From: Actinomortierella ambigua
Taxonomy: Eukaryota > Mortierellomycota > Mortierellomycetes > Mortierellales > Mortierellaceae
Assembly (NCBI GenBank): GCA_016098155.1
Contig: JAAAJB010000009.1
Location: forward strand, 63,400-127,399
Reading direction: 5' to 3'
DNA length: 64,000 nucleotides
This document shows positions 42,830-55,903 of this stretch, one piece after another. Under the pieces are notes generated by a model, which was given only the letters and a program-made list of their open reading frames with translations, ran no database searches and had not been told where the DNA came from. Made by a program: the position numbers and the translations under genes. Each line of letters starts with the position of its first letter. Position 1 is the stretch's first letter.

Positions 42830-44290
42830 ATGACGACTCCCGAATCCGCCAGCCAACTGTTGGACTTCCACAAGAAGCTAGTGTCCATTTCTTGCATCAC
42901 GCAGAATGAGGCGCCGTGTTCAGAGTTCCTTGAGAAGCATCTGAATGCTCTTGGCTACACCGTGGAGATGCAGGAGGTTGCTCCAAAGCGTCACAACGTG
43001 CTTGCGTATCTTGGCAAGAAACGCCATACCAAGATTCTGTTCAACACCCACATTGATGTGGTCCCGCCCTACATTGAGTTTCGCGAGGACGAAGAGAACG
43101 TGTACGGACGCGGAGCTTCGGACGCTAAAGGTTGTATGGCCGCTCAGGTCCAGGCTGTCGAGGAACTCCGCAAGGAAGGCAAGCTTAAAGAAGGAGACGT
43201 CGGCTTCTTATTCGTGGTTGGCGAAGAAGTGGACCATATTGGCATGGTGGTAAGGTGTTTCTTTTCGTATTCTTTTTGTTTTCGTGGATGAAATGGAAAA
43301 GCAGGTTGGCATGAGAAGGGGAGAGGGTGAAACGTCAACTAATGTTTTCTGGTCTTTTTTTTTTGCTGTCTCCCTGCCTTGTTGTCGTAAACAGAAGGCC
43401 AACGATCTACAGCTTACACCCGACTACCTTATTGTTGGCGAACCCACGGAGAGCCGTCTTGCTCTTGGCCACAAAGGTGTCCTGAGGCTCAACATCAGCA
43501 TCGAGGGCAAGGCTGCTCACTCGGGCTATCCCGAGCTCGGCGTCTCTGCGAATGAGAAGCTAGTCGACATCCTCTACCGCTTCAAGAACACTGTACGTCT
43601 TTCTGTCTCTAGCTTTCAGGCATTCTTCTGTCGCTAAGCGAACCCCCCCCCTGCCCACGCCCCATGTCCATCAGAAAACACTGACATGGTTCTACTTTTA
43701 CCCATATCTAGCAATGGCCTAAGGACGCCTACTTCCAACAGACTACGATGAACATTGGCGTTATCAACGGTGGACTGGCAGCCAACATCGTTCCTGCATT
43801 TGCCTCGGCCGCCATATCGTTCCGTATTTCTACCTCGACCAAGGAGGTGCTCGACATCATCAACAAGATCCTTCCAGAGGAGGAGCGCGTTCGTGACAAG
43901 GTCACTCTCGAAGAGGTGACATGCTGGGAACCTGTCCGTTGTCATTCTGGTAAGGACTGCCCCTCCTTTCCTATTCACTTCCTTCCTTCTCACTCCACTG
44001 GATATGAAAAAATAGCAATCGTATTTCTAATGCTCCTATTATATATGTGTGATACCTTCCTCCTCCTCATATGTTTGTTGTCAGTCCCGGGCTTCCCGAC
44101 GTTTGTGGCCAACTATTTTACGGACATCCCTTCGTTCACCGGCGCCAAAAAGTCGTTGCTCTATGGCCCCGGCTCGATTTTGTGCGCCCATGCTCCTCAT
44201 GAGTTTATCAACAAGAAGGAGCTTATTGCAGCCGTCGATGCTTACAAGGATATTGTTCTCAAGTTGTTTGCCGAGTCGGCTGAACATTGA
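42830..44290 (+). CDS. M20 family metallopeptidase, acetylornithine deacetylase-like
   Basis: Exons 42830-43249, 43395-43592, 43712-43949 and 44085-44290 give 353 aa. M20 enzymes use two zinc (or cobalt) ions to cleave N-acyl or peptide bonds. Visible metal and catalytic motifs are 'ILFNTHIDVVPPY' (first His plus catalytic Asp), 'YGRGASDAKGCMAA' (bridging Asp), 'FVVGEEVDHIGM' (catalytic Glu-Glu pair), 'YLIVGEPTES' (metal-binding Glu) and a C-terminal 'CAHAPHEFI' (last metal His). The dimerisation domain shows 'GHKGVLRLNISIEGKAAHSG' and 'VINGGLAANIVPAFASAAIS'. No signal peptide, so cytosolic. The closest group by pattern is ArgE/LysK/acetylornithine deacetylase, but the substrate is not proven; N-acetyl-citrulline or another acyl-amino acid is possible. 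Confidence 0.93.
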
Positions 44291-44569
44291 AGAGAGAAAG
44301 AACGAGAAAACTAATAAAAAGTCGAGAGCAGAATATGCAACAGATTTTTTTTTAAAAAAAAGCAAAAAAGACTGGAACTGTATTGTATATACAACGACTC
44401 TATACTATGGTACAAGTCAAAAAGGGTGGAGTGCTTCCGCCTCGTTTGTGAAGTTGGCAGCAGGGGTATATTAAATGGGTTGAGAGGTAGAAATGAGAGG
44501 TGGTGGTGTGTGTGGTTGTTGTTTTTTTTTCTCCGCAGGTTACTTTGATTTCTTATTTTTTTTCTTTTT

Positions 44570-47500
44570 TTACTCCTGCTGCAATTCCTCTGAGGATCGA
44601 TGCAGAGTTTCGGATCCCAAAGAGGAAAAGGTGGGTTTTGTTTCTGTTGTCCATGCCGTGATTTCCTCCATAGGCTGGTCCAGTGGTACCAAATCCTCCT
44701 CATAGAAGGAGGAGCCTGTAAAATAGATGGACCGCTCACCCTTGGGGGTCTCGTCATCGGAAGGGTAACAAGATTCGGAGGGTGCAATAGTAGGGGAAGC
44801 CAGTGATTCGGCGATCGGGTAAGCCGTAGGGGGCAGCATCTGTGGCATGGTAAGCGAGACGGGAGCCGGTGTGGTTGCAGTGATGGTGATGGTGGTTGTA
44901 AAGGTTGTTCCGGTTGCTCCTTGTGAAGACGATGTCGATGTTGTTGTAGTAACAGGAAAGTCTTCTGTGTTGTTGTTGTTGTTGTTGTTGTTGCTGTTAA
45001 TGTTATTGTTATTGTTGAGGTCACCCTCGCGAAGGTGTCGTCTTTGCCCCAATACATTCTTGAGCTCGTCGACCATTCGGAACGTGACGCGGGACCGCTC
45101 GCGGAGCAGCTCCTCCTGCTCGCGCTGAGCCTTTTGGTACGCTATCCGTTCGGCACGGGTCATCTTGGTCCCATCAGAGCGATGAATGCCAAGACCAACA
45201 CGACGATCGAGTGTCATCGATGCTGCATCCGTTGACGCCTCAAACACTTCCTCTTGTGTTGTGGCCAGGGTGTGCAGCCGCTGTGGGTCGTCGAGCTGTT
45301 CCAGAGCATCGTAGACTTGTCGGATCGCTTGGTCAGTGTTGCAAAGTGCCTGCTCAAGCAGAGCGTGATCAACGAGGTCGTTTTGGTTGTCCTTTTTCTT
45401 GGACCCTTGGGGAGCGCTACAGGACTGGGGGTCCAGCACGCGACCAAGAGCCGATTTTCCGAGTTGCCATTCTGTCGAGATCATATCAATATCTTGACTG
45501 ATCGAATCGAACTGTAATTCCAGTAGCCGTTGTTTTTCAGTATCAGATGAATCTATTGATAGGAAGTACCGAGAACCCGAAAATAAGCTTAGTTTCATTA
45601 TCGTCATCAATGTGTAAAAAGAAACAAAAAAGAAAGGAGGAGGAGCTCCCAATAGAAGGCGTAATTACCTTGCTTAACAGCATCCTTAATGTCCTCATTG
45701 CAAATGTACAGCTTGGCTTGAATGCCACGAACGCATTGCTCCATAAGAGCCAAACGTTGAACAAAGGGCTGAATCTGCTTGTTCGTAGCCGTATCCTCTG
45801 CAGACTGTGCACCTGTATCGATCCGTGGCAGAGTGTCTGTAGACAGAAATGGGCAGAGGCATGAACGTGGATTAGAAACATTGCCCCACAACCAAAAGAA
45901 ACTGCCTCCAATCAGTTAGAGTTATCAACTTACAGAGTTCCTCATCCAAAACCTTGTTCAGTTCGTTCACGAGGGTTTCAAGCTCTGTGACACTGTTCTC
46001 TAGCAGGGTAGCAGCAACCAACCAATTCTTGTCATAATCCTTTAGCACCTGGTGAATGCCATGTCGCTCCTTGCGGCTCTTGCGACGGATCGACATGAGC
46101 TCGCAGAGGAACTCGCGGCGGTGTCCGTGCATGCGTTGATAGTTGCGACGAAGGCGTTCCAGGGAAGTCATGCCAGGCGGGGATGGTGGTTCTTGAACAG
46201 GGGCCGTTGTCGGAGAGGTGTTGGTCGAGTAGATGCTGGACCGTGGTGAGGCCATCATCATCATTGTCATCGAGGGCAGTTGCAGATTTCCGTTGTCCGA
46301 TTCCTCGCCGGAGGACCAGGACGTGTGGTGGCGGCGTGGTCGCGAGCGAGATCTCGAAGCAGCTGAGCGGGCATGAACAATAGGGGCAGAGGCAGGGGTA
46401 CTATTGGCATTGTTGGCCATCATCGCCGCAGCAAACGTTCCCTCGTAAAAGCTACTGGGACGGCTGCCAGAGGCGGCCGGCACCGCGGCTCCTTCGTAAA
46501 AGCTGCTGGGTCGGCTGGAGACGGCGCTGCTGGCGCGACGACGCCTACGACCGAGATTCAAACTATTCCGAGATCTTCGAGGAGGCGCGCCACTGTTGGC
46601 AGTGTCTGGTGCAGCAGCAGTGGTAGTTGTCGAAGAGGAAGCCATAGAGCCGTTGAAGAATGCCTGATACGGAGAAGTAGCGTCGTATGTCGGGGAAGCT
46701 ACTACGATGTGGGGATCTTGCTGACTGCTGTTGGCGGTAGGGTCGCCTGCCAAAGAGCCAAGACTGCCGTTCAAGTTGTCATCATTGCCAAAACCAGGGG
46801 ACCGAAGCGAGTTCATGTCGACAACCGTTTCATCGTCATGGACGGGAGAGTCTGGGTGCGACGAGGAAGCGATGTTGTACATGTCCAGAAGAGTGTGAAG
46901 CCGTTTTTCATCAATATGCGATTGCAGAGTTTCCGTGGCTCGCTGGAAGAGAGCCGAGCTGGTGTCGAGCGATGAGAGGAGTTGAGCGCGGACCAGATTG
47001 CAGCGTCGTGTCTTGGAAGCCTGTTCGATGCGAGAAATAGGAGCAAGAGGGGTCGAGAGGCGATATCCACGGGAGACGAGTTCGATTTCCTGAACGACCA
47101 TCATGGCGCGGTTGACACGTGAGTCGAACGTGTGACATTGATGGACGAGGAGCTGAAGCGACCGAAGGGCGCGGCGTTGGGTTCTCTGGGTTCGTCTCCT
47201 TCGCAGGAGGCGGATGATCCAGAGGGAGGTGGCGAGCGCGATGCCCGTCGCCATGGGCCGTACAAACATGGGCCTGAACCACGGAGCGCGTCCAATTCGG
47301 GTGCGTCCGAGAACAGTGTGCGCGGCGAGAGCCATAAGCGATCCGAAACCAAGGCTGTACCCAAAACGGCCAGGCGAAAAATATCGAGCGCTGTACTCAA
47401 TCTCATCCGGAAGACTGTTGCCATCTGTGCGTCGGCCACGTTCGTGGGCGTGGAGAGTGGCAGCTCGGTTGAGAAAAGGTGAGGTGCAAATGAGGTACTT

Positions 47501-48175
47501 GAAGCGTTCCTCGAATTCGGCATCCTCTACCTCAGAGCTGGAGGAAGAGAAGGCCTCCTACGCGTTTAGACATTGTGTAAATCAATGTGAGTCAAGAGGG
47601 TTGAGGGTGTGCGTGTCCTTGTCTGGGTATATGAGTAGGAACTAGAATGGTGTCCAACACGCGACGAATGACCAGGTCGCTTTTTTCACCCTTTTTTTTT
47701 TGGTAGAATGAGGGGGTAGAGTGGGGAGAGGATGTTTGAGTGTGGCACAACGGGCAGACAGGAGGATCCTTACCGAAAGATAGTCGACTATGCTACCAAG
47801 CATCCCACAAGCGTTGTCGGCGATGCGTTTGGTGAGGGAGTCGGGAGGCGGAGGGGGCTCGTGAACCGGAACAGGGGCATGCTGCAGCTCATCGACGGGT
47901 TGTTCAACTTGTAGGTCTATTTGGGGACAAAGAAGGAATGAAGGGTAGAGTTGGAGCGGGGGGAAGGGTGGGAATGCCAATGTCAGTTTGTTGGTGAATG
48001 AGAAGCAGGACACAGACAGACAGACAGAGAGACAGGGATTGAAAGTTGTCGGTCAAATAGGAATAGGTGGATGGGGCGAGCAGCATTGTTCAGTTCAGTT
48101 CAGTGTGCCATGAATGGTCGTACCATGCAGGTACTGTGCCAATGGAGAGTCCTCGTAGACGACCACGTCCGCCAT
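44570..48175 (-). CDS. Vezatin/Inp2-type myosin-binding membrane protein
   Basis: Exons on the minus strand: 48175-48124, 47916-47774, 47557-45934, 45836-45669 and 45552-44570, giving 989 aa with all phases consistent. The start 'MADVVVYEDSPLAQYLHDLQ' and 'AEFEERFKYLICTSPFLN' match the N-terminus of fungal vezatin-domain proteins. A membrane region follows ('GYSLGFGSLMALAAHTVLG' and 'MATGIALATSLWIIRLLRR'), then the diagnostic 'MVVQEIELVSRGYRLSTPLA' with 'PISRIEQ'. This is the myosin-binding domain that in yeast Inp2 links peroxisomes to the myosin V Myo2. The middle (about 360-560) is Ser/Arg-rich and disordered; two further helical blocks ('NYQRMHGHRREFLCELMSIR' and 'RAERIAYQKAQREQEELLRE') look like coiled coils; the C-terminus has Asn and Thr runs. 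Likely an organelle-membrane adaptor for myosin-based transport. It is convergent with the M20 gene (279 nt between stops). Confidence 0.85.
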
Positions 48176-50645
48176 GGTGCAGAGGAAGAAGAGTGGGGTT
48201 GGAGGCGAAGAGGAGGCTGGTGGCGGAGAGTACTGCCTCAAGGGCCTGGCAAGGAAGGGGGTGGGATGCTAGAGTGGGATGCTAGTTGGGGGGAGGGTGT
48301 GTTCCTGGGAGGAGGGGTAGATTAGAAAAGAGCAGAAAGAATGGGGGGGAAGGTGGGGTACTAAATAATCATTGCTGATGAAAGGACGGGAGAGAACCAA
48401 TTCAGGTACGAGACAATTGGTCTCCAAATGGAAACAGGTGCGGAAAAAAAAGAAGAGGAGGAAGGAGAAGAAGAAGAAGAAGAAGAAAAGCTGTTGGGGT
48501 CCCCAAGGTGATGGTGGTGGTGGTGGTGGAAAGAGGGGAAAGTGGGTGGACAGGGTCAGCAGGGCTGGGAAACCAAAATGTGATGTGAGGATGTGAGGTG
48601 AGGAGGAGGAGGGGGATCCGATCCCAACAAGAAATTGCACGCGCACGCAACGTTTGGGTCTCCCCTTTCCCCTCTCCTCATCCTCCTTCTTCTTCTTCTT
48701 CCCTCACCCTATCTGTCTGTGTGTCTGTGTGTCTGCCTGCCTGTCTGTCCTCTGTCTGTCTGTCTGTCTGTCTGTCTGTCATGTATGTTGTCTGGCAAGC
48801 TCCTCTCTCTCCCTCCCCGCTCTCTTTTCATTCCACACTTCTTTCTCTAGCTCACAGGGGTGCCGCTTGCTTGCTCTGTCTAGGATCCAAAATAGAATTA
48901 CATACAAAGCCTGTCCACGGACAACTCCATTGCTGAATGCCATCCTTAAGGTTATCGGGACCACCCACCCCCTCGATCATCCTTTCCCCACTGCCCACGA
49001 GTCGTCGCCATTCTGCTGCACCTCATCAACTGCACAAGGCCTTCGCACAGACAATCATCGCGTGTGTGTGACCATTTTTTCAGCCGTGTTTGAACAAGGA
49101 AAACTCTTTGTTACTTTATGAGCGTGGTTAACAGCTCGCCAAGAGTCTCTTGTAACACCACCGCTGAACAGCTGCTGGTGGTGTACCGCAATCGTCTATC
49201 CTTTTCGTGTGTGCAGGACTAGCATGGTCATTGTTGCCGACCAAAAGCATATGCTAGCGGAGAGCCCTCGCCCATTTTAATTGTCCAACGGACCGATCGA
49301 GCTCTCATGTAAGAAAGAAAAAACAAATGAAATTGAGGGAGGGGAATAGAACGATGGTCCTCCCCGGCCTCTCTCATACAGCATGGATCTCTCCCTCTGC
49401 ACAACCTCCACAGACATCCAAAGATACTCGGTGCGCGCCAACTCCTGCCTTTGACTCTCTCCCCTCCCAATCCACCTGTTCTCTCGATCCCTCCAAAACT
49501 CACGAGTGAAGAAGCTCGAGAATAAAGTTTAAAACAGACGCGCCTCCGAAACAACTCTATCATAGTGAAATCCGGAGCTTCCCAAAAATGGTGGATGGAA
49601 TGCCGTGCACGACGAGAGGGAGGCAGGATGGTCGACGAGCGTGAGATGCCGAGACAGGGCGCATGACCTCCCACGCTCATGCCCACGCGTTCCTTTCTTT
49701 CTTCAAGCTTCACATCGAATACACTCGCGTGAGTCTGATTACTCATCGCCACATTTTTCAAAACCCTCATCGCTTACCACCGCTCCTTTTTGCTTCAACT
49801 TACGCCCCAACCAGCCCAAACACTTTTATCCAATATGCAGGCCAACGTTCAAGTCCAGCTTGGTCGCCTGTTCAGGGTGTCCTTTGATCCTTTAATTCCA
49901 CCTCCACCCCCCCATTCGACCCCTCGCAGGTCCAAAGTCCGGAACTCTTTTTAAACACTACTATCGCAGACTGTGCGGCTCACTTCAACTCCCTTTGCAC
50001 CTTGGACTTTTCAACCCTCCCCTTCAAATTGGATCGCCTTTAATTTCCACACCATGAAACATACAGAAATTAGGCGCTCAGCCGCCTTTTGTCTTGGAGT
50101 GACGACATTGTTTTTCCCGCCTCTTTGGCAGCATCCTTTGTTTTCCTTGAAACCATGATACTTCGCGGAGATCTACCTATTCTGGCATACGGATCTCGTT
50201 GCTCGTGGGGAAAAAGTTTGCATCTCCCCCACGAGTTTTTTTTTGTTTGGAGCACCACACCACTGGGTCTTAAAATTCCGCGCATGAAAAGAGGGTGAAG
50301 AGGGGGTAGCCGAAGAGAAGAGGGCGGGAGTGCAGCTACCTTTGCATCGATTTTCACCACACGTATGCATCGAATTCCCTGCGCTTGGTGCGCTGTAAGT
50401 TCATTATGTCCCCATGTGGCATGGCGCTGCTCATGGCGGGCTTCTCAAGGCGGGGTACTTTCAACAGAGTCGCTTTGCTCTGATCGGCGTTTGGTGGCGA
50501 TCCATGTGTGGGCCTGAAGGGGGGAAATCACCAAATGAAGAAAATGGCAGTCCCAAAATAGGGCGAAGAAAAACAGCGTTTCATACGTGAATCAGCGGCA
50601 TTGACACCACACTCCACAACACCATCGTCTTTGGAATCATCGGTC
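48176..50645. other. Gap between the vezatin-like gene and SUV3
   Basis: Divergent upstream region of 2.47 kb. The vezatin side is GA-rich on the plus strand and carries the (CTGT)n tract at 48712-48780. The SUV3 side has ordinary composition. Minus-strand ORFs at 49228-49770 (180 codons) and 50070-50360 (96 codons, with a Lys/Arg-rich end) have no recognisable family, splice partners or promoter. I see nothing certain. Confidence 0.55.
48712..48780 (-). repeat. (CTGT)n tract, ACAG in the sense of the vezatin-like gene
   Basis: About 69 nt of CTGT units with TG variants. On the minus strand it reads (ACAG)n and lies 537-605 nt before the ATG of the vezatin-like gene. Confidence 0.85.
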
Positions 50646-53551
50646 ATGCTAGGCTTCAGAGTTCCGTGCCAGGACTCCTTACTTAGAGCAACCCAACGGA
50701 GAGTGAAAGGTGTGGCGTGGCGGCTTTCCACTCAGCTGCCTCCTGCCAGCGCCACTATCCGTGGTGTGCCGGCCGTGATCTGCCGCTTTCGACACACTCC
50801 TACTGGATACCAGCCCCGGGAACGCGGGCGCCCTTCTTCAAGGCGAAGGGAATGGGGTGAAGTCGATGGGCGACGATTTGGAGGTGACGAGTTTGGAATG
50901 CCATGGGAAACTTCAGGTAACCTTGTCCTTCCCTCCCTTCAACCGTTTCTTTTTTATTTTTTTTTATCATGCGTCGTCCATCACTGATCCGCTTCCTCTT
51001 TTTTTTTTTCTCTATCACAATCTCGTTCCAACATCTTACGCAACTATAGCCCTCAACGATGCTGTCCTGCGGTTGGGGTCGTCTTCAGGAGTCCTGGGAC
51101 ATATGATGGCGCTCGGTACCGATGAGGTGGTCGCGCAAGGATTGGTCAACGACTTTATCCGAGAGTGCAAGTCTGGCAAGATCAAAGAAGTGAGCCCTGA
51201 GGCGATTGGAAAGATGGCAGATCAGGCATTGGAGGTTGGTATGACTTTCAAATCCATGGGTACCACACGTGAAGATGCTGTGGCGCCGGCGCTAGATAAG
51301 ACCCTATGGGATACGTTCTTAGTGCGATATCAAAGTCGCTTCCCTCCAGAGGTTGCCTTCCGGATATCCAAGCTTCGGGATATTGCAGATATGCGCTACC
51401 CAACCGAGTGGAACCCGGAAACTCGACTCATGAAGAGGTATGGTATTCATGAGTGTTCACACAAAGTTCTTGTAGAGTGTACCCTCCATCATACTTATCG
51501 GCCCTTTTTGTTGGTTTGCAATCGTTTCATAGAAAGGTGATCATGCACGTGGGACCAACAAACTCTGGAAAGACTTATAATGCACTGATGAGGCTGCAGC
51601 AGGCAGAAAAGGGCGTTTATCTATCACCGTTACGTTTGCTGGCCCATGAAGTCTACGAGAGAATGAACAATGCTGGCGCCAAGTGCAACCTGGTCACTGG
51701 AGAAGAGCGTCGTTTCGCTGTCTACAAGCCCGACGGAACACCGGACCCTACAGCAGCTGGCTTGGTCTCCTGTACGGTCGAGATGGCGGATACAAAAAGA
51801 AAAGTCGATGTCGCAGTTCTGGACGAAATCCAGATGATTGCTGATCAGGATCGTGGGTGGGCATGGACGTTTGCCCTGATGGGATTGCCAGCTCAGGAGG
51901 TCCATCTGTGCGGAGAACCAACAGTTGTCGAACTGGTGCGCAAGATTTGCAAGCTGACAAATGACGACTTTGAAGTGAAGCGCTACGACCGCTTAAGCAA
52001 GCTGGAGCTGCAGGAAAAGAGTATCAATGGTCGGCTGGATCAAATCCGAAAGGGCGACTGCCTGGTAACCTTTTCGAGAAAAAACATCTTTTTGGCGAAG
52101 AAGGCGATCGAAGACGAGACAGGCTTGCGATGCGCCGTCGCTTACGGAAGCCTTCCTCCGGAGAGTCGATCGATGCAGGCAAAGCTCTTTAACGACCCCA
52201 ATAGTGGCTACGACGTCCTTGTTGCTAGCGACGCCATTGGTATGGGCCTCAACCTGTAAGTATTCAGATATGCTGCATATCCAACATTGAGAAGACTCGC
52301 GCCATTGGGAAGGTTGATTACGACCTACTCATCAAAACTTGGACTCATTGTGATCTAGGAATATTCGACGCGTTATCTTCGAAGCAGTGCAAAAGTTTGA
52401 TGGCACTGTCATCCGACTGCTGAGCTTGACTCAGCTAAAGCAGATTGCAGGAAGAGCTGGGCGTTTCGGAACCGAGTATGCTGTCGGCCAAGCAACGACG
52501 CTGATGCAGCGGGACATTCCCGTTCTGAAACGTGCTCTTGCTGCTCCCATGATTGACATCCATGTAAGGACCACTTTGCTTATGGTACTTGGGCACACCT
52601 CTGATCAACTCTCATGAATCCTGACGTTTGGTTTGTTTCCTATTAATTCATGGTGTACTCTAGAGGGCCGCTCTGCAGCCAACAGTTGAAATGATTGAGC
52701 GATTCTCCCACTATTTGCCAGGAGCACCATTCTCTGAAGTCCTCAAAACCTTTGAAAAGTTTACTCAAAGCTCTGACCTATTTTTCCCAGGACCTCTCCG
52801 CAACATGATTGTACGTCAATTCATTATTACTGATTGTTGGTGCAACCAGTGCTGCCTCCCGACCGCCTAGCATTTTTTGATTAACTTTAATTTGCCATTG
52901 TCATCCTAACCATTCCCTGTATTCATAGGCCGTTGCACAACTGCTTGATAACATCCCCATGAATTTGAATGACCGATACCCATTCATCTCGGGCCCCATT
53001 CAAATCAGAGACAAAGTGGTGGTCCCCAGAGCTATTTTGATGGCGAAGGCATTAAGCAACGAGACGCCCATTTCCATCGACGAGCTTGTTATTCTACCAG
53101 AGGAGACGGTGGATCCCGGCAACTTGAAACTTCAGCTGCTCGAGAGCGACCATCGCACGATCATGCTCTACTTGTGGCTCGGGTAAGTCGTGAATATTGT
53201 ATTGGCGTGAAGGACGAGGGGGGACGGAGAGATATGCCTTTTTCGAGTTTCTAAACGAGTGACGTTCATGTTATTTCGCTCCTTATTACTAGTCAACGAT
53301 TTGAACATATCTATCAAGGAGGAATCGATAGTTTGGCTTACCGACGCAAGCTGCAGTGCGAACGACTCATTGAGGCTGCCTTGAAACAACATCAAAGCAA
53401 GAGGCTTTTGAAGCAGTTGCTGAAGAAGGAACGTGCGGAATCCAAAAAGCTGGAGAGTGAACTCAAGGTTGGCAGCGCGAAGAGTGCGAAGGGGGCTTCG
53501 TCAGAGAAATCAGGCACGACGGATGACGATGTTTCATCGCCTATCCCATAG
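50646..53551 (+). CDS. SUV3: Mitochondrial ATP-dependent RNA helicase SUV3
   Basis: Exons 50646-50916, 51050-51437, 51533-52255, 52359-52563, 52664-52810, 52929-53182 and 53293-53551 give 748 aa. SUV3 is the Ski2-related helicase of the mitochondrial RNA degradosome, partner of the exoribonuclease Dss1 or PNPase. The first exon begins MLGFRV and is rich in Arg, Ser, Leu and Thr without acids for about 60 residues, a mitochondrial presequence. Motifs: 'MHVGPTNSGKTYNAL' (Walker A, about 224-238), 'VYLSPLRLLAHEVYERMN', 'VAVLDEIQMIAD' (DExx box, about 317), 'VTFSRKNIFL', 'VAYGSLPPESR', 'LVASDAIGMGLNL' and 'QIAGRAGRFG' (motif VI), followed by the SUV3 C-terminal region with 'DLFFPGPLRNMI'. The C-terminal tail is Lys/Glu/Ser-rich. 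The start was chosen as the only ATG in frame in the presequence exon; a further upstream exon cannot be excluded. Confidence 0.96.
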
Positions 53552-53697
53552 AATAGGAATAGGTAATAAAAAAAAAAAAAGTGGTGGCGACCCCACAGGG
53601 CTGAGAGACATCGTACTGCTTGGGATACAAAACAAAGTTTACCTCTTCATTGAATTTACAAACATTCTGTCCCAACCAACGCATTCACGGCCAGGCC

Positions 53698-55857
53698 ATG
53701 GTGGGTGCACAGCTTGCATGATGATAGAAACAACGTCTTGGAATTGCGCATTGAATGTTCTTCGATGGAGGCCTTCCATGTCCATTTACCATCAGCCACC
53801 TGTGGCGAACGCAACATTGTCATTATTTTCTTTCGTTCACAACAGTTCCAAAAACTTTGGCCCTTCAACGCCACCGGTAACTCGTCCCAAGGAACGGGGT
53901 CTGGCACGCGAACAAGCATCGATGACCATGGCGAATCAACGCGAGTCAAGCCTATGCCTTCGTCGTTTAATCGGGGAATCCCACTTAACAGTAGGTGAAA
54001 GAAAGCCCGTTGCCTCTAAGAATGATGGTTGAGAAGTGCAAGTACGTTCATGACCTTAAATTTCGAGCGTTCTTCCTTGATGGTTTCGACTGCAATAGTG
54101 AAAATCGTGATTCGAGGCGATATCAAAACAGGAAAAACCAGTCTTTGTAAGGCACGCCCCAACCCTATTTGATTCAGACTTCCCGGAGGAAAAAAGCACA
54201 AGACGGTGGCATGACCAAGGCTCTTTCAACTGTTATTGTGTTCTGCTAGTTGAGAGGTTACAGGGTCGCCCGTTCGCCGGCCCCGCCGAGTACTTGACCA
54301 CACCCCAGATCCAGGTAGCTAATATCCCTTGGCAATATCCTGGTGAGTGCACATTGTGTGACCACTATGAACTTTGCGGTCCAAAATCAAAGGTGCTCGT
54401 CCAATGCTCACCTCCTGTCAAATTGCTTGTCTAGATACAAAGGACATTATCAAAGTGGAGATCTGGGACGTTGTTGACAAGGGCGTACGATCGAGCTCAC
54501 TTAAGCGGCAATCGAATGGACTCAAGATAAGCAACGCAGCTAGTATGTTCCTCTCATTCTTCCTGTGCGCGGCTCTTTGTTTCAGTGGGTGGTAGAGGTT
54601 TTCCAGTAGCATTTGACACATCTTATCTTATTCATATTATAGCCATGCCAGCACAAACTATGGAGCCTCACGCGGATTTTGCCTTGGATGCCTCGACCAT
54701 TGATGTTTACAGGAATGCAGATGGTGCCGTCATCATGTATGATGGATCAAAATCGTGGACATTCGAGTATGCTATCAATGCACTCACCCATGTACCTACA
54801 ACCATCCCTGTGCTTCTTCTGGTAACCTTTAATTTTTTTTCTATCCATGAGCTTTTAGTATTGACAGAGGAGAAAAGAGGAGGAAGAAAAAAAACGCTAA
54901 CATTACCTTTACACCTTTGATGCCTTCTATTTTTTAATTCATAGAAAAACTTTTCAGAAGACGATGGAGTTGTGGATGAACAGGCAGAGGCTCGGCTCAA
55001 GGAGTTACTTGAGAAACATAATAGTCACAGGAGCACTTTGCCATGTGCCCCCGCCAACCTCGTTCGGCATCTTGACACCAACATGAGGTCGGGTATGGGC
55101 TTGAAGGAGATCCATGCAAGTTTTGGTATCCCGTTCCTCAATACAGTGGTGAGTAACTCTCTTGGCATTCCTTTGACCAGGGACATCCTCATATTTGGGT
55201 TTTTGTCACATCATGAAAATCGATGACTGACACTCTTTGATTATAGCGAGAGATGCATCGTAGGAAGTTTGACCAGAAGACACAGGAGATTGGCGAGCTT
55301 CTAATGATGTTGGATCATCAGCAAAGGCAAATACAACTCACGCGCTCAATGTATCCGAACAAGCAGAAGCAAAGACAGCATCAACGACGAGCTTCAGGCA
55401 AGGACGAGTCTTTGGTAATGTCGCCGCGGGAACGAGGCCCATTGCCTCCAGCGATCCAAACAAGACCATCGGAGCTCGATCCACCAAGAGCGACGACATC
55501 AACACCAAATTCGCCGGCAAGAAAGACGCGGAATGAGGTCATTAATGTCGACATCCTGAGCCCGACGCCTTTAGCGGCTGTGCCTCCTGCAGTGCTTTTG
55601 GACTTTAACACTGGACATCTAGAGGACGAGTTCTTCCACAGTGTGGGCCCTGAAGATCCAACACCCACAGTCGAGTCGAGGTCGTCAAAGTCTTTACAAC
55701 TTACCAAGAATGCTGTCCAGGAGCTACTGGATCGGGATCGGGAACAGGTGCTGGCAGAGCTGGGCAACCCGATGGTGGCACAAGATGAGGATATTGGCGA
55801 TATGGATGACATCTTGTTTCATGATCCAACCTCGAAACAGCAGCAGCCGCAGCAGCC

Positions 55858-55903
<46 letters not shown>

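Noticed and set aside
49228..49770. 180-codon minus-strand ORF between the vezatin-like gene and SUV3
   Set aside because: No recognisable domain, many rare residue clusters (Arg, Cys, Trp), no splice or promoter support.
54050..54146. Alternative RABL6-like start at the in-frame ATG 54050
   Set aside because: The splice 53990/54099 instead yields 'FNRGIPLN' before 'MKIVIRGD', matching the family N-terminus; the 54050 start would lose it.
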